Below, in pieces: positions 1 through 12,069 of a DNA stretch of 64,000 nucleotides (the first letter of the stretch is position 1; each line of letters starts with the position of its first letter). Under the pieces are notes generated by a model. It was not told where the DNA came from, searched no databases, and saw only the letters and a list, made by a program, of their open reading frames with translations. Location: assembly GCF_003086295.3 (NCBI RefSeq), contig NC_092041.1, positions 94,761,827 to 94,825,826 on the forward strand, written 5' to 3'. The DNA comes from Arachis hypogaea (taxonomy: Eukaryota > Streptophyta > Magnoliopsida > Fabales > Fabaceae). The position numbers and the translations under genes are program-made.

Positions 1-59
1 TGGAGAACGAGAGAGGAGGAAGAATATGAAGTGGATGCTCAATCTGGGTTTGGAAATAT

Positions 60-445
60 ATATACATCAGAAATCGGACTTTCGACCGCTTCCTTGGGCA
101 TTCGAAATTTTTGAACATTAAAATCGGACTGTCTGATTAGGGAACAGCCCGCTAAAAAAAATTGGACTACCTCAAATCGCTATGTCCGATTTAGGCTCCT
201 CTCACATTTATTCTCAGAAGCCTTGAAATCGGTGGGTCCGATTTCCTTGGCCCAAACCACATACATCCTCTGTGCATGAAATCATTGGGTCCGATTTCTT
301 TGCACCCAGCCATCCTTGAACCACAGATCGAACGATCCGATTTGTGTCACCTCTTTCCCTGCAAGAAATCGGACCGTCCGATTTTCCTCTGTCACTTAAC
401 AGCCGTCACAGCAATGTAAATCCCCCTACGATCCATAACCCGGCG
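60..445 (-). repeat. Hairpin array, probable MULE terminal inverted repeat (partial)
   Basis: The stretch carries five or six degenerate copies of a palindromic motif of the form GAAATCGG-N-CCGATTTC, clearest at about 229-250 and 365-386. A TATA-like run (atatatatac) lies at 55-65. The layout resembles the subterminal repeats plus TATA seen in the MULE at 6298-9497 but in minus orientation, so the body of the element would lie left of the window. The motif and its repetition are visible; the MULE assignment is inference. Confidence 0.4.
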
Positions 446-879
446 TAACACCAATGTATATGTCATATCCAAAAAAATTAGCCGTCAAGGACTACTATGT
501 TATACTTTTGTCGATTTCAGGGAGATAATTGATGCAATTAGAATTTTGTGATTACTTTAGTGTACGTAAGACTACTTTAAAATTTAACTCTAACAAGAGA
601 AAAATTTAAGTAATTTAAGTACCCAATATCCATTTTCAAGAGGAAAAATAGTTTCTCTAAATCTACCTCGTTATAATATAAAACATAGATCATTTTTGTT
701 GAAAATCATAACTCAAATATCTCACACATGCATACTAAAATGTTTTTAAAGTAAAGATTTTATTAAAAACTATCCTAAACGTTTTAAATGTGATGAATGT
801 CATAAATAGAACAAAGAATTGATTTCATACTTCTTAAAATTATCATACTGTTTTATTGAAACAAGGCATATCTCAGTAA

Positions 880-1520
880 AAGAATTGATTTCCTTAATAA
901 AGGAACTGATTCCCTCAATAAAGGAATCAATTCTATGTTAAACGGAATGGTTGTTTGTTTCTTCCAAAAATAGAATCGACTCCACAATGCTATAATCGAT
1001 TCTTTGGTTAAAATTCCAAATTATTTGTGTATCGACCAATAAAAAATCGATTGGTTGGCAAAAGATCAATTTCTTCTTCTGCATAAAGTCTTCAATGGTT
1101 AATTTTAAGAAAAATGATCATTCTCGCCAACCCTGTAATATCTTTTAAGGTTCGAGATGCCTATAAATAGAGGTATCAAAACCATTTTCAATAACCAAGC
1201 ACCATTCTAAGCTATCATATTGGTTCATATCAACTTCTATATATTTACGAAGTAATTTTTTATAAATTTAAGAGATATAAAAAGTTTGGTTCATAAAACT
1301 TCCATTATATTCGTCTACTTTTTTTTAGAGAGTTTTTTACTTTTGACTTTGTGTATAACAAAATTATAAAGAAAGAATTATGTAGCTCTTTCTTGATTCT
1401 TGAAGTTGAGATTGCTTCAAGGTCCTTTAAAGCCGGTGTCTCTAATAGTTGACACCTAATAAAATATCGATTAGAAGTCTATAAATATATAAAGTACTCA
1501 TTATTGTAATGGTTTGTCAA
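880..1520 (+). repeat. LTR-like debris with palindromic GGAATCAATTC motifs and a TATA box
   Basis: Between 885 and 1060 several variants of a self-complementary AATCGATT/GGAATCAATTCC motif occur. A good plant TATA box (ctataaatag) lies at 1161-1170 and is followed by a T/A-rich transcribed-looking stretch. No terminal repeats, primer site or ORF are visible, so this may be a truncated LTR or a non-coding promoter fragment. Confidence 0.3.
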
Positions 1521-1667
1521 ATACTCATTGTGAACTTAATAAATAGTAAATAAATTTTCGATATATTTATAAAAAAAAAACTAGATATAAGTAAAAATAT
1601 GTGACGCAAGATGAATAAAATTTATGTTTATAATCTCTCTTTTCTTATCTCTTATTTAAATAAAAAA

Positions 1668-1829
1668 TGTTATTTGTATATTAAAATTAGCTACTAAAAT
1701 CAACCACTAATATATTTGTATATAAATATATGTATAGTTTAATTTATTTTTAATATAATTTATATTTCAATATGTATTTTATATTTATAGCTAACTTTAA
1801 TGGCTGATTTTAGTGTACACATAACATAA
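1668..1829. mobile_element. Short AT-rich MITE with terminal inverted repeats
   Basis: The left end reads (a)tgttatttgtatattaaa and the reverse complement of the right end reads tgttatgtgtacactaaa, giving imperfect TIRs of about 30 bp. The interior is AT-rich without an ORF. A related right-hand piece recurs near 37018-37165, which supports a dispersed MITE family. Confidence 0.55.
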
Positions 1830-1959
1830 TTCTATTTAAAAATTGTTTGTGGTGTTTTGTCAAGCATCTTGGATGCACTATAGCATAAAATTCTAAGCTT
1901 ATATTCAAAAGGGATGTATTTACATCGTTTGTGGTGTTTTCTCTAAATTACATCGTTTT

Positions 1960-2130
1960 GCTCTTTAGTCTTCGGGAAAGTATAAAAAGTCAATGGAATA
2001 TTTGTACAATGTATATAATGGAGGTTTAGGGAGTATTAGAGATATAATCATTAGTGTTACTTTTTTCCATCAGCGTAAGCTTTTGAGATGAGTAGTATCA
2101 TGATATGGTATCAGAATTCTAAATCTGAAA
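1960..2130 (+). mobile_element. Fragment of an LTR end with an initiator-Met-type primer site
   Basis: An LTR-like AT-rich tail ends near 2103 and is followed at 2106-2116 by tggtatcagaa, close to the TGGTATCAGAGC site that pairs with initiator tRNA-Met. Around it, an inverted repeat pairs a segment near 1990-2015 with one near 2150-2175 (acattgtacaaatatt). No coding remnant was recognised downstream. This looks like a rearranged copia-type LTR fragment. Confidence 0.35.
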
Positions 2131-2599
2131 GATATTCATAGCCCATTGTACACATTGTACAAATATTCTATTGGCTCCCTAGCAGGACTCTTAGTCTTCA
2201 GATAAAAAAGGGAAAAGAATTAGAAGATCACCATAACTACTAGTCGGCCATCTCCATCTTCTTTGTCGCACTCATCTGTGGTCATCGCCGACGCAGTCAT
2301 CGTCCCAGACATCGTCATAGTTGTCCTCCTCCTCCTGATTCAATTTTCTTGCTCCTTTCGCTTCCAATCTGCTTCTCAGTTTCTCTATTTACAAATCTTT
2401 CTCTGCTTTCTTCTTTTTGCTCTAACTCTTCCATCAATGAAGACAATGAATGTGCACATGGTGAAGGTTAAAAAAGAAAAAAGAAAAGAAAAGAAAACAA
2501 GCAGCACCTAATGAAGAATAGCATGCAACTTGGAGGATGAAAAGGATGAGGTTATCGATTTGGCCATTAGGGAAACTTTTTGTTCCTATTAGGAACCGC

Positions 2600-5130
2600 C
2601 CTCCGAAGATATTATTAGGTCATTATCGAGGATTAGGCAAGGGAATCTAATATCTTCTTACTTATTTGTGATTACAATGAAAAAGTTAACACATATCATA
2701 GAAGAAAATACTCATTTTGATGAATGGATCCCTATGAAAACAGGTAGGGATGTGCCCTTGATATCACATATGCTTTTTGCAGATGACCTATTGTTGTTTG
2801 TGGAGGCATCCACAGAACAGAATTCTAAATACTCAAATATTTTTGTGATGTATCTGGTCTTAAGATCAGTGTTGCAAAAACTTCAATTATTTTTTCAGAG
2901 TGTACAGAAAAAGAATTGTCCAAAAAAATGGATATAAGAAGGAAAACTGCATTAGGAGGTACCTGGGGACTATGATAACGAATTCTGACAAAAAGAAGAA
3001 AATTTTTAAGGGGACAATAGGTAGAATCAGAGAAAAACTTCAGGGCTAGAAAGCTAACTGTCTCTCATAAAAAATAAGTAATTTGCCCACCGAGGTAAAT
3101 ACCAAATCGGTACCCGAAAGATTTTAACGCTGACAAAATGGTACTTGACTTTTGTTAGTGACAAAATAGTCCTTAAAAGATTTTAAAATTTGACAAACGT
3201 ACCCACGAGTTCGCCAGAGCATATCTCCCGCAAACACAATGCTGACATGGCCACTACGTTTTGATGACATGGCAAAAATTCTCCCCCACCTTAATCCTTC
3301 CTCTACAACGCATTTCCCCTTCCTCCTCCCCAACGCACTCCCCCTTTCCCCTTTCTGAATGCACTCTCCCTCCCCCTCCCCAACCCTAATCCTTTTCTCC
3401 TCCTCCCTAATCCTAATCCCCCATCCCTAACGCACTTCCCCCCTCCTTAATCCAAAATCCCCCTTCTGAACCCTATTCCCTTTCCCTTTTCTCTTTGAGC
3501 CCTAATCCACTTTCCAACACACTGCCTCATACTCTCAACTTACTCTCCCCAAAACAGCAGTGGAGCTCAACCTTCTCAGTCTTAAAGTGTCATTGACACC
3601 ATACTGTCGCCATCTCGTCGTCGGGTTTTCTGCGTCCACTAGCGTCGTCTGTCTCCTTTGTCGAGTCGTCTGTGTGCCTTCACTACTATCGCCTTCACTA
3701 CTTGTATCTGCTTGCTGCTCGCCCCCAGTCACTGTCCTGCCTCATCTGTCTGTGTTCCATCTTGGCTCCGTCGTGCCGTGTCTCCTCTGTCTCTGGTGTT
3801 CTTCTTCTGGCCTTCTCTAAATCTGTTTCTTATTTTGGTGGTGTCTGTAGTAAGCTTTATTTTATTTTATTTTATTTTATTTTATTTTGATTATTGTATA
3901 TGAATTTGTTTGTTTTCTCTGAGTTTCATTATTATTAATCTTTTTGAATGGTAAATTAACCTAAATATTTCGGACAATTCATGATTTGGGGCAATTTTGT
4001 TGATGTTGAGGTTATTGTTGCTGTGAGTGGTGGTGTTGAGGGAGGAAGAGGGGAGTGTGCGTTGGAAAAGAAAGAGTGGTGGAAATTGTTGTTGCTGTTG
4101 ATATTGAGGTTGTTGTTGCTGCGAGTGGTGGAGTTGAGGGAGGGAGGGGTAGTGTGTGTTGGGGAGGGAGAGTGGTGGAGGTTGTTGTTGATGTTGATGT
4201 TAATGTTGTTGTTGCTGCGAATAGTGGTGTTGAAAGAGGAAGGGGGAGTATACATTGGGGAGGGGGTTGTGATGGGACGGGGACTGCGATGGGGGGAGAA
4301 GTGTGCGCTGGGGATGGGGCTATAACGGGGAGGGAGAGGGAAGGTGAGGGAGTGCATGTTGGGGAGGGGGCTTTGGAGGTGGTTTGCCAAGTCGCCAAAA
4401 CACGGTGGCCATGTCAGCATTGTACTTGTTGAAAATTTGCTCCGGCGAGTTCGGGGGCACACTTGTCAAATTTTAAAATCTTTTAAAGACTATTTTATCA
4501 ATAACAAAAGTCAAATATCATTTTGTCGGCGTCAGAATTTTTCGAAAACCAATTTGGTATTTATCTCTTTGCCCACCTCTAACTTCAATATGATCCATGG
4601 CAAGGTTCCAAAAGGCATTTGTGATAAGGAGAGAAGCAAAATAGCAAGAAGCTTCATGCTATAAGCTGCGAGGTTGTGTGCATTTCAGGCCATGAACGAG
4701 GCATTTCTGTTAAAGATCCTCTAGAGATTGGTAAATGAAAAAGACAGTTAAGCAGGCATGGTAGGAAGCAAGATCTAAGGCAGAACTTAATTAGTGTTAA
4801 CTCTTATTCCAAACTATGAAAAATCCTAAGTGGAGTCTAGATCATTTTCAACCAAAATATAGGCAGCGGCAATAAAACAAACTTTTTGAAGAATCGATGG
4901 GCTAGCAACAAATTCTCTCTAAACAAAAATACCAATCGAACTACAAAGTCTCACTGTGGCTGGCACGAAAGATCAAACAGACAATTGGAATTTCAATTTC
5001 ATGAAGGCTTTTCTTACACCAGATATAATTGATCAAATGACAGCAATACACCCACCAGCAACAAATTTAGGGGAAGATAGAATTACCTGAGCTCCTTCAA
5101 AGACCACGAACTTTCAGGAAGGCATGGACC
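2600..5130 (+). pseudogene. LINE (non-LTR) reverse transcriptase pseudogene, interrupted at 3092-4567
   Basis: The piece 2668-2937 reads as the C-terminal half of a plant LINE reverse transcriptase. It includes the LISHMLFADDLLLF segment with the FADD catalytic motif near 2770-2800. Upstream, about 2625-2665, the GLRQGN-type segment is readable. After the insertion at 3092-4567, LINE-like sequence resumes: a VPKGICDK segment at 4600-4640, MNEAFLLKI at 4690-4720, and an IDQMTAIHPP/GEDRI segment near 5025-5085 that is typical downstream of LINE RT. Several frame changes and stops (for example near 4720 and 5088) show it is dead. The endonuclease half and the poly(A) tail were not found. Family assignment is from motif recognition; the extent is approximate. 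Confidence 0.7.
3092..4567. mobile_element. Non-autonomous Mutator-like element, copy 1 (10-bp TSD)
   Basis: The element starts gaggtaaatacc and ends ggtatttatctc, and the terminal inverted repeats extend about 200 bp (3092-3290 against 4370-4567). It is flanked by a perfect direct repeat tttgcccacc at 3082-3091 and 4568-4577, the 9-10 bp TSD expected of Mutator-type transposition. It sits inside LINE reverse-transcriptase sequence. The 1.1-kb core is low-complexity: pyrimidine-rich at 3290-3550, then a GTTGTTGCTG-rich purine/GT stretch at 4010-4370, with a (TTTTA)n run at 3856-3889. ORFs in the core are compositional. A second copy of the family lies at 30644-31825. Confidence 0.85.
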
Positions 5131-5159
5131 AGATGTGAAATTTACAATTTTGTCTCCAA

Positions 5160-5453
5160 TTATTTGTCACTGTTTAAGTTGTTAATTACTATTTTTGATG
5201 ATTAAAAAATTGTACTGTGTCGTGTTTATTTGAGTCAAACTAGCATTTATTAAAGTCCATTTGCAATGTGTTTAGTTCAGTTTTGTTAATGAATCTTAAT
5301 CATCTTAGTAATCTATCTCTTTACAACCGTCAGAGATTTTTTTTATATACTATTATATTATAAATTGATTATTTTAATTAAATTATCATTAAACTCACTA
5401 AACTTGTACATCAATAATGGTTCGATGACCGATTTGGTTTCTCAAACCTTGAA
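5160..5453 (+). mobile_element. hAT terminal remnant
   Basis: The block at 5410-5453 (ggttcgatgaccgatttgg, then tttctcaaaccttg) closely matches the right ends of the hAT elements ending at 50558 and near 18980. The preceding AT-rich DNA resembles hAT 3' non-coding sequence. No partner left end or TSD was found, so this is a truncated copy. Confidence 0.4.
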
Positions 5454-6297
5454 GGTAACATAGGGAGGGAAGAAGGGACTAACAACAACTTTGATGAGAG
5501 GGAGACATGACAAGTGGTAAAGAGAGACATGGATCCACAATGGGAAGAGAAGGAGTTGAGCTTTGCGAGCTTGCAAAAGCGACCATGGCATCAATCAAAG
5601 GGAAAAGAATTAGGGATTTACTCAAAATGGAAGAAATATGAATTTCAGTTATTAAGACGAAGAAGAATGGAGTGAAAATAAGCAATTGTAACAGCCTTCG
5701 GAACTTCCTCATTGACCAGCAAACTTCCAAGGTAGCCTAAGTAGCATAATCCTAGGCATAATATGCCTATGTCCAAGCCCATAACATTAAGGACCAACGA
5801 AACGTCATTGTTCACTACCAAACAAAAAACCCATCATTGGTAACCCAGAAAAAGTCTTCGTTAAATGTGACAGTTCTTCGTTTTACCCTATCTGAACTGA
5901 TATCATCAATATCATTCAATTCACTTTCAATAATTTAATTACTCATCCAATTTCTGAGTTCTGACCCACCACAAGGTTCATCATGCACATATGGGTGGTG
6001 GATTTACGTTTTTGTTATTAATTCTCAAGTTGTCAGGCAATCAGAAACCATTATCGCAAGTGGGGTCACCACCAATTCAAACATGATGCGTTCATTCATT
6101 AGTTTGTAAAATTAATTCGAAAATTTCAATTATGATGCCTTGAATTGAAATTTCTTTGTACTTGTATTTTTCTTATGAAGTTAGTTTCCACTTTCTAAAG
6201 TACCTCAAGATTGCAGCTCTTGTTAAACAATAAATACTATTACACTCCTTTCAACATCGTCACATGATCGCCATTTTTTAGGTCATCACTCTAATCT
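5454..6297. other. Intergenic, no supported gene
   Basis: This is ordinary mixed-composition plant DNA between two transposon pieces. A 83-codon minus-strand frame at 5479-5730 has no recognisable domain or gene signals. I see nothing else. Confidence 0.5.
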
Positions 6298-6845
6298 GAA
6301 TCTTTTTATTTAAATTAAACAAATTCAGAAATTACAAAAATGCATAAAATATAAAGTAATTACCTAAATGCACAACGCATCATATTTCGGATACTGAAGA
6401 ATGAAGTAGAAAATAGATATATTGCGGGTACTGAGACCCCGTTCTATACGATGTCGTGATGTATCCAAAGTATAAAAGGGATAAATGTTAAGTGGAAGAA
6501 CAGATACTGAGCATCCGAGATACACATAAACTCAGAATAGGGTCTCAATATCCGAGATAGTGTAAAATACGTAACTCGGGTCTCAGCATCCGACATACAC
6601 TCAAACGTGTAATGTCGATCTCAACACCCGAAATATGTATATTATAGAGTAGGTATCTCTGCACCCGAAATATCTTAGAGAAAAAACTCTATATATATCC
6701 TCCCATCCTCAACCATCTCCTCACAATTCACAACTCAATCTTTTCTTTCTCCTCTTTCTGTTTTGTTCTTATGAAGAATAATCAATTCCTTTTTGTTATA
6801 ATTTATCCCAATAGGATAGTAAAAAATAGTGATAAATTAGTAATT

Positions 6846-8150
6846 TTTTAATTTAATTCAACTGTGTTGTTGTGCACTAATTGTGTTGATACCCTACATG
6901 CGCTAAAGACGGTCATAGTGAGAAACATGGGGGGAATAGATAGCAAGGAGGTTGGGCGGGTTGCATATAGATTTCTATATGCACTTTCGAGCGGTGGATT
7001 TATCAACAGGTTATTCTGGATTGAAGGAGATCAGCATGTGAGGCTAATGTTCGACGTACACGCAAGGCTAATGCTACAACATGTGATGGAGTAGTATGCT
7101 TCGGTTCGTGACGTGATTGTTAGTGGTGGGTCGTCCTCTTCGAGTCCTCAAGTAGCCCCGCTGGATGCAAGACCAATCCACTATGCCCAGCCTCATGATA
7201 GTGCCGAAGAAGATAACAACGAGGGCGATTCATATTATGTTACCGGATCTAGGTCGTCCAACAAGACTTCTTCCTTGATGAATATGTGCCAAAGACTTCC
7301 ACCGACGGTGGTGCTCGGTTTCTCCTGCCTCTCCCTTTGCCCATTTCTCAATTGTCAAAAGTTCCAAGTCATTATCATACTTTAAGTTTGGATGCAATGC
7401 AGCTAGATGATCCTTTCAATGCCGGCCAAGGAGAAGATTACAACACCAATGGTGGACTGAAATTCCAGATTGGCCATAGGTTCAGAAACCGTGATGCTAT
7501 TCCGATGGCAGTGAAGAACTACAGTATTCGAAGGAATATGGAATACAGAATTTTGGAGTTGGATAGGCTTAAATACCGCTGTCATTGCAAGCAATTCACC
7601 AACGGTTGTCCATGGAGTTTTCATTTGGCACTACATCAAAACTTGAACTACTAGTATATTTTACGTGTTAGTTTCGATGAAATTAAAGGCTATTATGTTA
7701 ATTATGTCTTGTACTGAATGTTGACATGCATGAGTAATTTTGTAAGGAGGTGTGTAGGTTTGGTAAAGCACACTCCTGTTTGACACCAACCATGTCTCAG
7801 GACCTTGCTCCATTGGATAGTGGTTTGATTTGCAAGGTCATCCTACCTATAATAAATACTGACTTGTCTGTGTCTATCCTAGTGTTGCAAAGTGCGATGC
7901 ATCAGATTTACCATTTCAAGTCATTATATCGAAAGGTGTGGATGGCGAAGCAGAAAATAATTGCTCAGATTTATGGTGATTGGAAAGAGTCATACAACAA
8001 GATACCCGGTCTCTTATAAGCTTTGTAGGAATAATGCTCCTAAGTGCGATTCATGATTGCATTGCTGTTCCTTACTATGATGAAAACATGGTTGATAGAG
8101 ATTGAAGCCAGCCTAATAAGGTCTTTTGGGCATTTCTTCCTTGCATTGAT
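6846..8150 (+). pseudogene. MuDR-type transposase N-terminal fragment
   Basis: Three broken stretches read as the N-terminal half of a plant MuDR transposase. The first, 6864-7091, has the KEVGRVAYRF segment and an in-frame TAG at 7092. The second, about 7286-7654, contains the DNA-binding region with HRFRNRD, NYSIRRNMEYR and LKYRCHCKQF. The third, 7750-8017, has the segment SGLICKVILP through KVWMAKQKIIAQIYGDW. A last readable bit (AVPYYDE, KVFWAF) runs to about 8147, where the homology stops abruptly. The DDE catalytic domain, normally next, is absent. At least one frameshift (near 7270-7290) and several stops are present. Assignment is by motif recognition. Confidence 0.75.
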
Positions 8151-8555
8151 CCCCCGGGGAGGAAATCTCTGCATGTGTAACTGCCGTATGATCTCCCGGT
8201 ATATCCTCCTGCTATGCATACTCAGCCTCCTCGTCTGATAACTGATCATCTCCCTCAGTCTGCTAATCATCTCCCCCAAGACAACTGGCTGCAACGATGA
8301 AAATCCACCAGTAACGAAAGTCATCTCAAAAGTACAAGTGTAGCAGACTTGTCCGTGAAAAAAATCCCCGATAAACATCATCAAGTAGCACTTGGCATAC
8401 TTACAGAGTGTATGCGAATATGACCCAACTGAAATGTGTGGAACTCTGTGCAAATCTTGCCTCCCTAATATAAGGCATTAGGTTGTCTGGCGGGGGGAGA
8501 TCCAAGGTCACACGGCGTGGCAACAGTAATCGAAACTTCTGCAATAGTCACAACT
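8150..8555 (-). pseudogene. Foreign minus-strand insert in the MULE, possibly a plant-mobile-domain gene fragment
   Basis: Transposase homology ends at about 8147 and is replaced by sequence that makes better protein sense on the minus strand. An LPPPDNLMPYIREARF-like segment lies near 8455-8515, and after a frame change a KYAKCYLMMFIGDFF segment near 8345-8410. These resemble pieces of plant-mobile-domain proteins (the LLPP..PYL start and the YARCYLM..IGG region), but the match is partial and from memory. It could instead be an inverted piece of another element. An open frame of 137 codons covers 8040-8453. Confidence 0.3.
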
Positions 8556-9582
8556 TTTATTCTTGTATATTAATCTCGTCTGAACCATTAATTATGTTTA
8601 ATAATGATTAAATATTGTAAACGGAGTAGATAAACATCGTTAATAAGATATTATATTCCATATAAATATAAGTTTTATTGCTAATATTTACATTATTAAG
8701 TAAAGAAAGGAAAATCAATTATTCATGTTACACTATTTTAACCTGACTAGTAATATTTTAGATGACTTCAATCCAACAATAAATTTTAGCAAAAAAATAT
8801 GATCGAACAAATATTTTATTTAATTTAACTAATATATTAATTTATGTTTAACTATTTTATTTATTTAACTTAAATTAAAATTAATTATAAAAATATTAAA
8901 ACATACTATACCTAACTAAATTAACATAGAACTTCTAACATACCCTACTCAAAATACCTAGCGCATTAACTAAATTAATAAAGCTTAAGCATCTAAACTA
9001 ATTATTTACTAAAAATAAAAGAGGAAAAAAAACTAACCTCAAAATCCAAAGCTCCAGCTATGTGCAAAGTCGCATTTAGTCTGTTGATGTCTCCGTCGCG
9101 AACATATTATCGAGAGGCCATATGTACTTCAGGAACTAGAACTTAAGCTATTATAAAGTCACTAAATTCTTAAAAACTATTCAAATGAACGAAAATCTCA
9201 GTTGTTGTGGCCTTATATATGCCTCAGAGCATATCTCGGATACTGAGACCCTGTTTCAACTTTACGTCTCTCTCGAATACTCAGTATTTATTATCCCACT
9301 TAACATGTATTGCGGTACACCCTAGATACGTTATGGCATCGTATAGTTACAGAACGGGATCTTAGTATCCAAGATATGCTTGTTTTATACTTCACCTATC
9401 AGTATCTAAGATGTGATACATTGTGCATTTAAGTAACTATTTTATATTTTATGTATATTTATAATTTCTATATTTATTTAATTTATATAAAAAATTCCTC
9501 TAATCTCTTTTCAAGTTCATGGTATCGTACTAAAATAATATTTTTTATTTGTAAAAATATGTACGATTTTCTTTTAGATTGA

Positions 9583-10113
9583 GTTAACAGTTAAATTTAT
9601 CCTTAAAAAATTAGTTATTTTTTAAAATTATCTTTAAAATATTTTATTAATTAAATTAATCCTTCAAAAATTAAAATAAATCATATTTATTTTTTCGTCA
9701 CTTCTTTAATACTTGCCATTAATAATTGATAACATACAATATTAATTGACAACATATATAATATCTGACATGTTTTAATGGATATCAAATAAATATATTT
9801 ATAAAAATCAATTAATTTAATTCCTATATCTAATTTCAGTTATTAGGATTAATTAGGATTTATGTAACTAAAAAAATTAAATTGATAGATTTTTATAAAC
9901 ATATATAATCAGTATTTAATAGGACAAGTCAAATGTCATGTATGCAAATTAGCATTTCATATCAATGATTCGTTAACAAGTATTAAATAAAGAACAAAAG
10001 GACAAATATAATTTATTTTTAATTTTTTAAGATCTAATTTGATTGATAAAATTTTTAAAAAATAATTTTACAAAATATTTAATTTTTTAGGGATAAATTT
10101 AACTTTTAACTTG
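9583..10113. mobile_element. Foldback/TIR element (MITE-like), about 530 bp
   Basis: The left arm (gagttaacagttaaattta) and the reverse complement of the right arm (aagttaaaagttaaattta) match for roughly 180-200 bp with scattered differences, so almost the whole element is an inverted repeat. The interior is AT-rich and has no ORF. A TSD could not be fixed with confidence. Confidence 0.6.
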
Positions 10114-11142
10114 ATGACATACTATGTTTATCTTTATAATTTTAAAAATATGAATTTATTTATTTTATAAATATAAGGTATCTTACAAAAGTTGATGAAA
10201 GCATGATAAATAATTAAGAGGTGACAATCTATATTATATATCAATCAGGAACAAAGTTTTAAAAACTGAACCAATCATTAAACCACTGTAATTATTAGTT
10301 TATTAGTTTAAAAATTTAACTAATCAATTATAATTTAATCAAAATAACTAAATTCTTATAAAATAATATATTATATTATTAATAAACATACAAAAAATAA
10401 ATCTATTTAATACAAATCTAAAAATATATTAATAATTAAAATTGTAATACAAACCAAAATTTTATAACCTCATTTAAGCATATAAATTGATAGTATAAAG
10501 AACAAACACAAAAAGTATTTGTTCGAATAAATTTATCTTCATTTTTAATTTGCTAATTAAAAAAAGTGTATTTTATATCTTTTAATTTTTAATATATATA
10601 TATATAGTTTAAATTAAATGAATTATATTAGTATTTTAAAGAGTAGTATAATGTAAAATAAAAAATTAATAAATATTAGCAAAAGGGAAAAACAACTCAT
10701 CAATATAGAAAAAAAACTGTTGGGCATAAAAATTTTTGGCCCAAAAATCAAGTACATCTAATTAGAACAGAAGACTTATGCGTTGTAAATCAACAAAATT
10801 AGAAGATTGAATATCCAACCACAATTATTTCGAAGGGACTACAAGATCTTTAAACAAAAAAATATCTAACTCAACTCCTGATTTTTATTTTTATGGAACT
10901 GATTAACCCCTACGCCCCAAAAAAATACAAGGGCTAATCAGTCCCAAACACGTAAAATTTAGGGATGAAAAGAGTTTTTTTTTTTGTTAAGGGTCTCGTT
11001 GTCTTTTGAAGTAATTGCCAGAGGCCGTTTAGAATTTTTCTCAAATTGGAATAGAATTATAGGGAACAATTTTATTTCAATGTCAACCAACGACGAAGGT
11101 GGGGTTAAAACAAAAATCAAATTACAAAAAAGTAGTGATGAG
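10114..11142. other. AT-rich intergenic DNA with a weak hAT-like end
   Basis: The stretch near 10255-10330 (aaaactgaaccaatcatt and following) looks like a heavily decayed hAT terminus. A short (TA)n run is at 10592-10606. Otherwise I see nothing coding. Confidence 0.35.
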
Positions 11143-12069
11143 CAAGGTTCTGAAAACCAGTTCGGACCGGCGGGTTGAATTGGTTGAACTATGAACCGAA
11201 CAGAAAAACGATTTGGTTAAACGAAAAAATTGCAGAATTTGAAAACCGGAATTGATCTGGCAAACCGGCCAGTAACCGGTCGGTCGAATCGAACCTTGAT
11301 CCCGGCCAATTTTTTGGTTGGACAGCAAAACGTTGCCGTTTCAGCCTCTAGAGCCCTAAATCCCTAATTCGATCTTGATTCCTGAATGAGTGATGAGTGA
11401 ATCCCCCTTCTCATCGAGCTTTAGAAGTGAGAACGCCTCTCTGACTCTCACACGACAGGGGTTCTAATAGAGCTCGTCGTCCGGTCGTCCCTCACCTCCG
11501 TCCAGCCAGTGCGTCGTGCTGCCACCGTCGTTCCTTCAAACAACCACCTAATCCCGCAACAGCCGTCGTTCCTTCAAAGGTGCTCCACCACTGCTTGGTC
11601 ACTCGGCATCGCTGTCCCACTCTTCCTATTGCATATTCTGTTGAAAGCGCCTTCGAGCTTCTAGAGTTTCAGGTTATTTTTTTTTAGATATGATTTTTTG
11701 ATTGAATAACTATTGCATATCTCTATTCCCTGATGAGTGTGATTGAGTAGTTGTTTGATTTTGTGAAGCTCTGTGAACTGAAGTCACTGGAGTGTGACAT
11801 GATGAACTCTGAAATTGTGAACTCTGTCTTCCTATTTTATTTTTTCTTTGAACAGTGTAGTGTGAAACCGTGACCTGATTCAACTGATCCTGCTAAACTG
11901 AACTGTGAACTTTGGTTTATAATTGTTGTTTACTGAACTGATTTTACTTTGTTTACTGAACTGGATTTTGTTGTTTGTTGAATAATTTTGAATAATTTTG
12001 GATGTTATTTGTTGTGAACCTGAGAGTTGAGATTATTGGGTTGGATTGCTGGTAATGTTTAGGTATGGA

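Larger units (their letters stand above)
6298..9497 (+). mobile_element. Complete defective MULE, long TIRs and 9-bp TSD
   Basis: The element begins gaatctttttattt and its right end, reverse-complemented, begins gaattttttatataa. The TIRs run about 270 bp (6298-6570 and 9228-9497) and contain repeated 'ctcagtatccgaga' motifs. The direct repeat ctctaatct flanks it exactly at 6289-6297 and 9498-9506, a 9-bp TSD typical of Mutator-like elements. A TATA-like run (ctatatatatcc) near 6690 precedes decayed transposase sequence. The interior carries a transposase N-terminal region but no catalytic DDE core, so it cannot move on its own. Confidence 0.88.

Noticed and set aside
3535..3903. Overlapping Ser/Cys/Leu-rich frames
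   Set aside because: They lie in the same element core, overlap one another on both strands and end in a (TTTTA)n repeat.
3956..4462. 168-codon minus-strand and several overlapping plus-strand frames
   Set aside because: They fall in the low-complexity core of a non-coding Mutator-like element; the peptides (Ser/Thr/Pro/Asn or Gly/Val-rich runs) reflect base composition.
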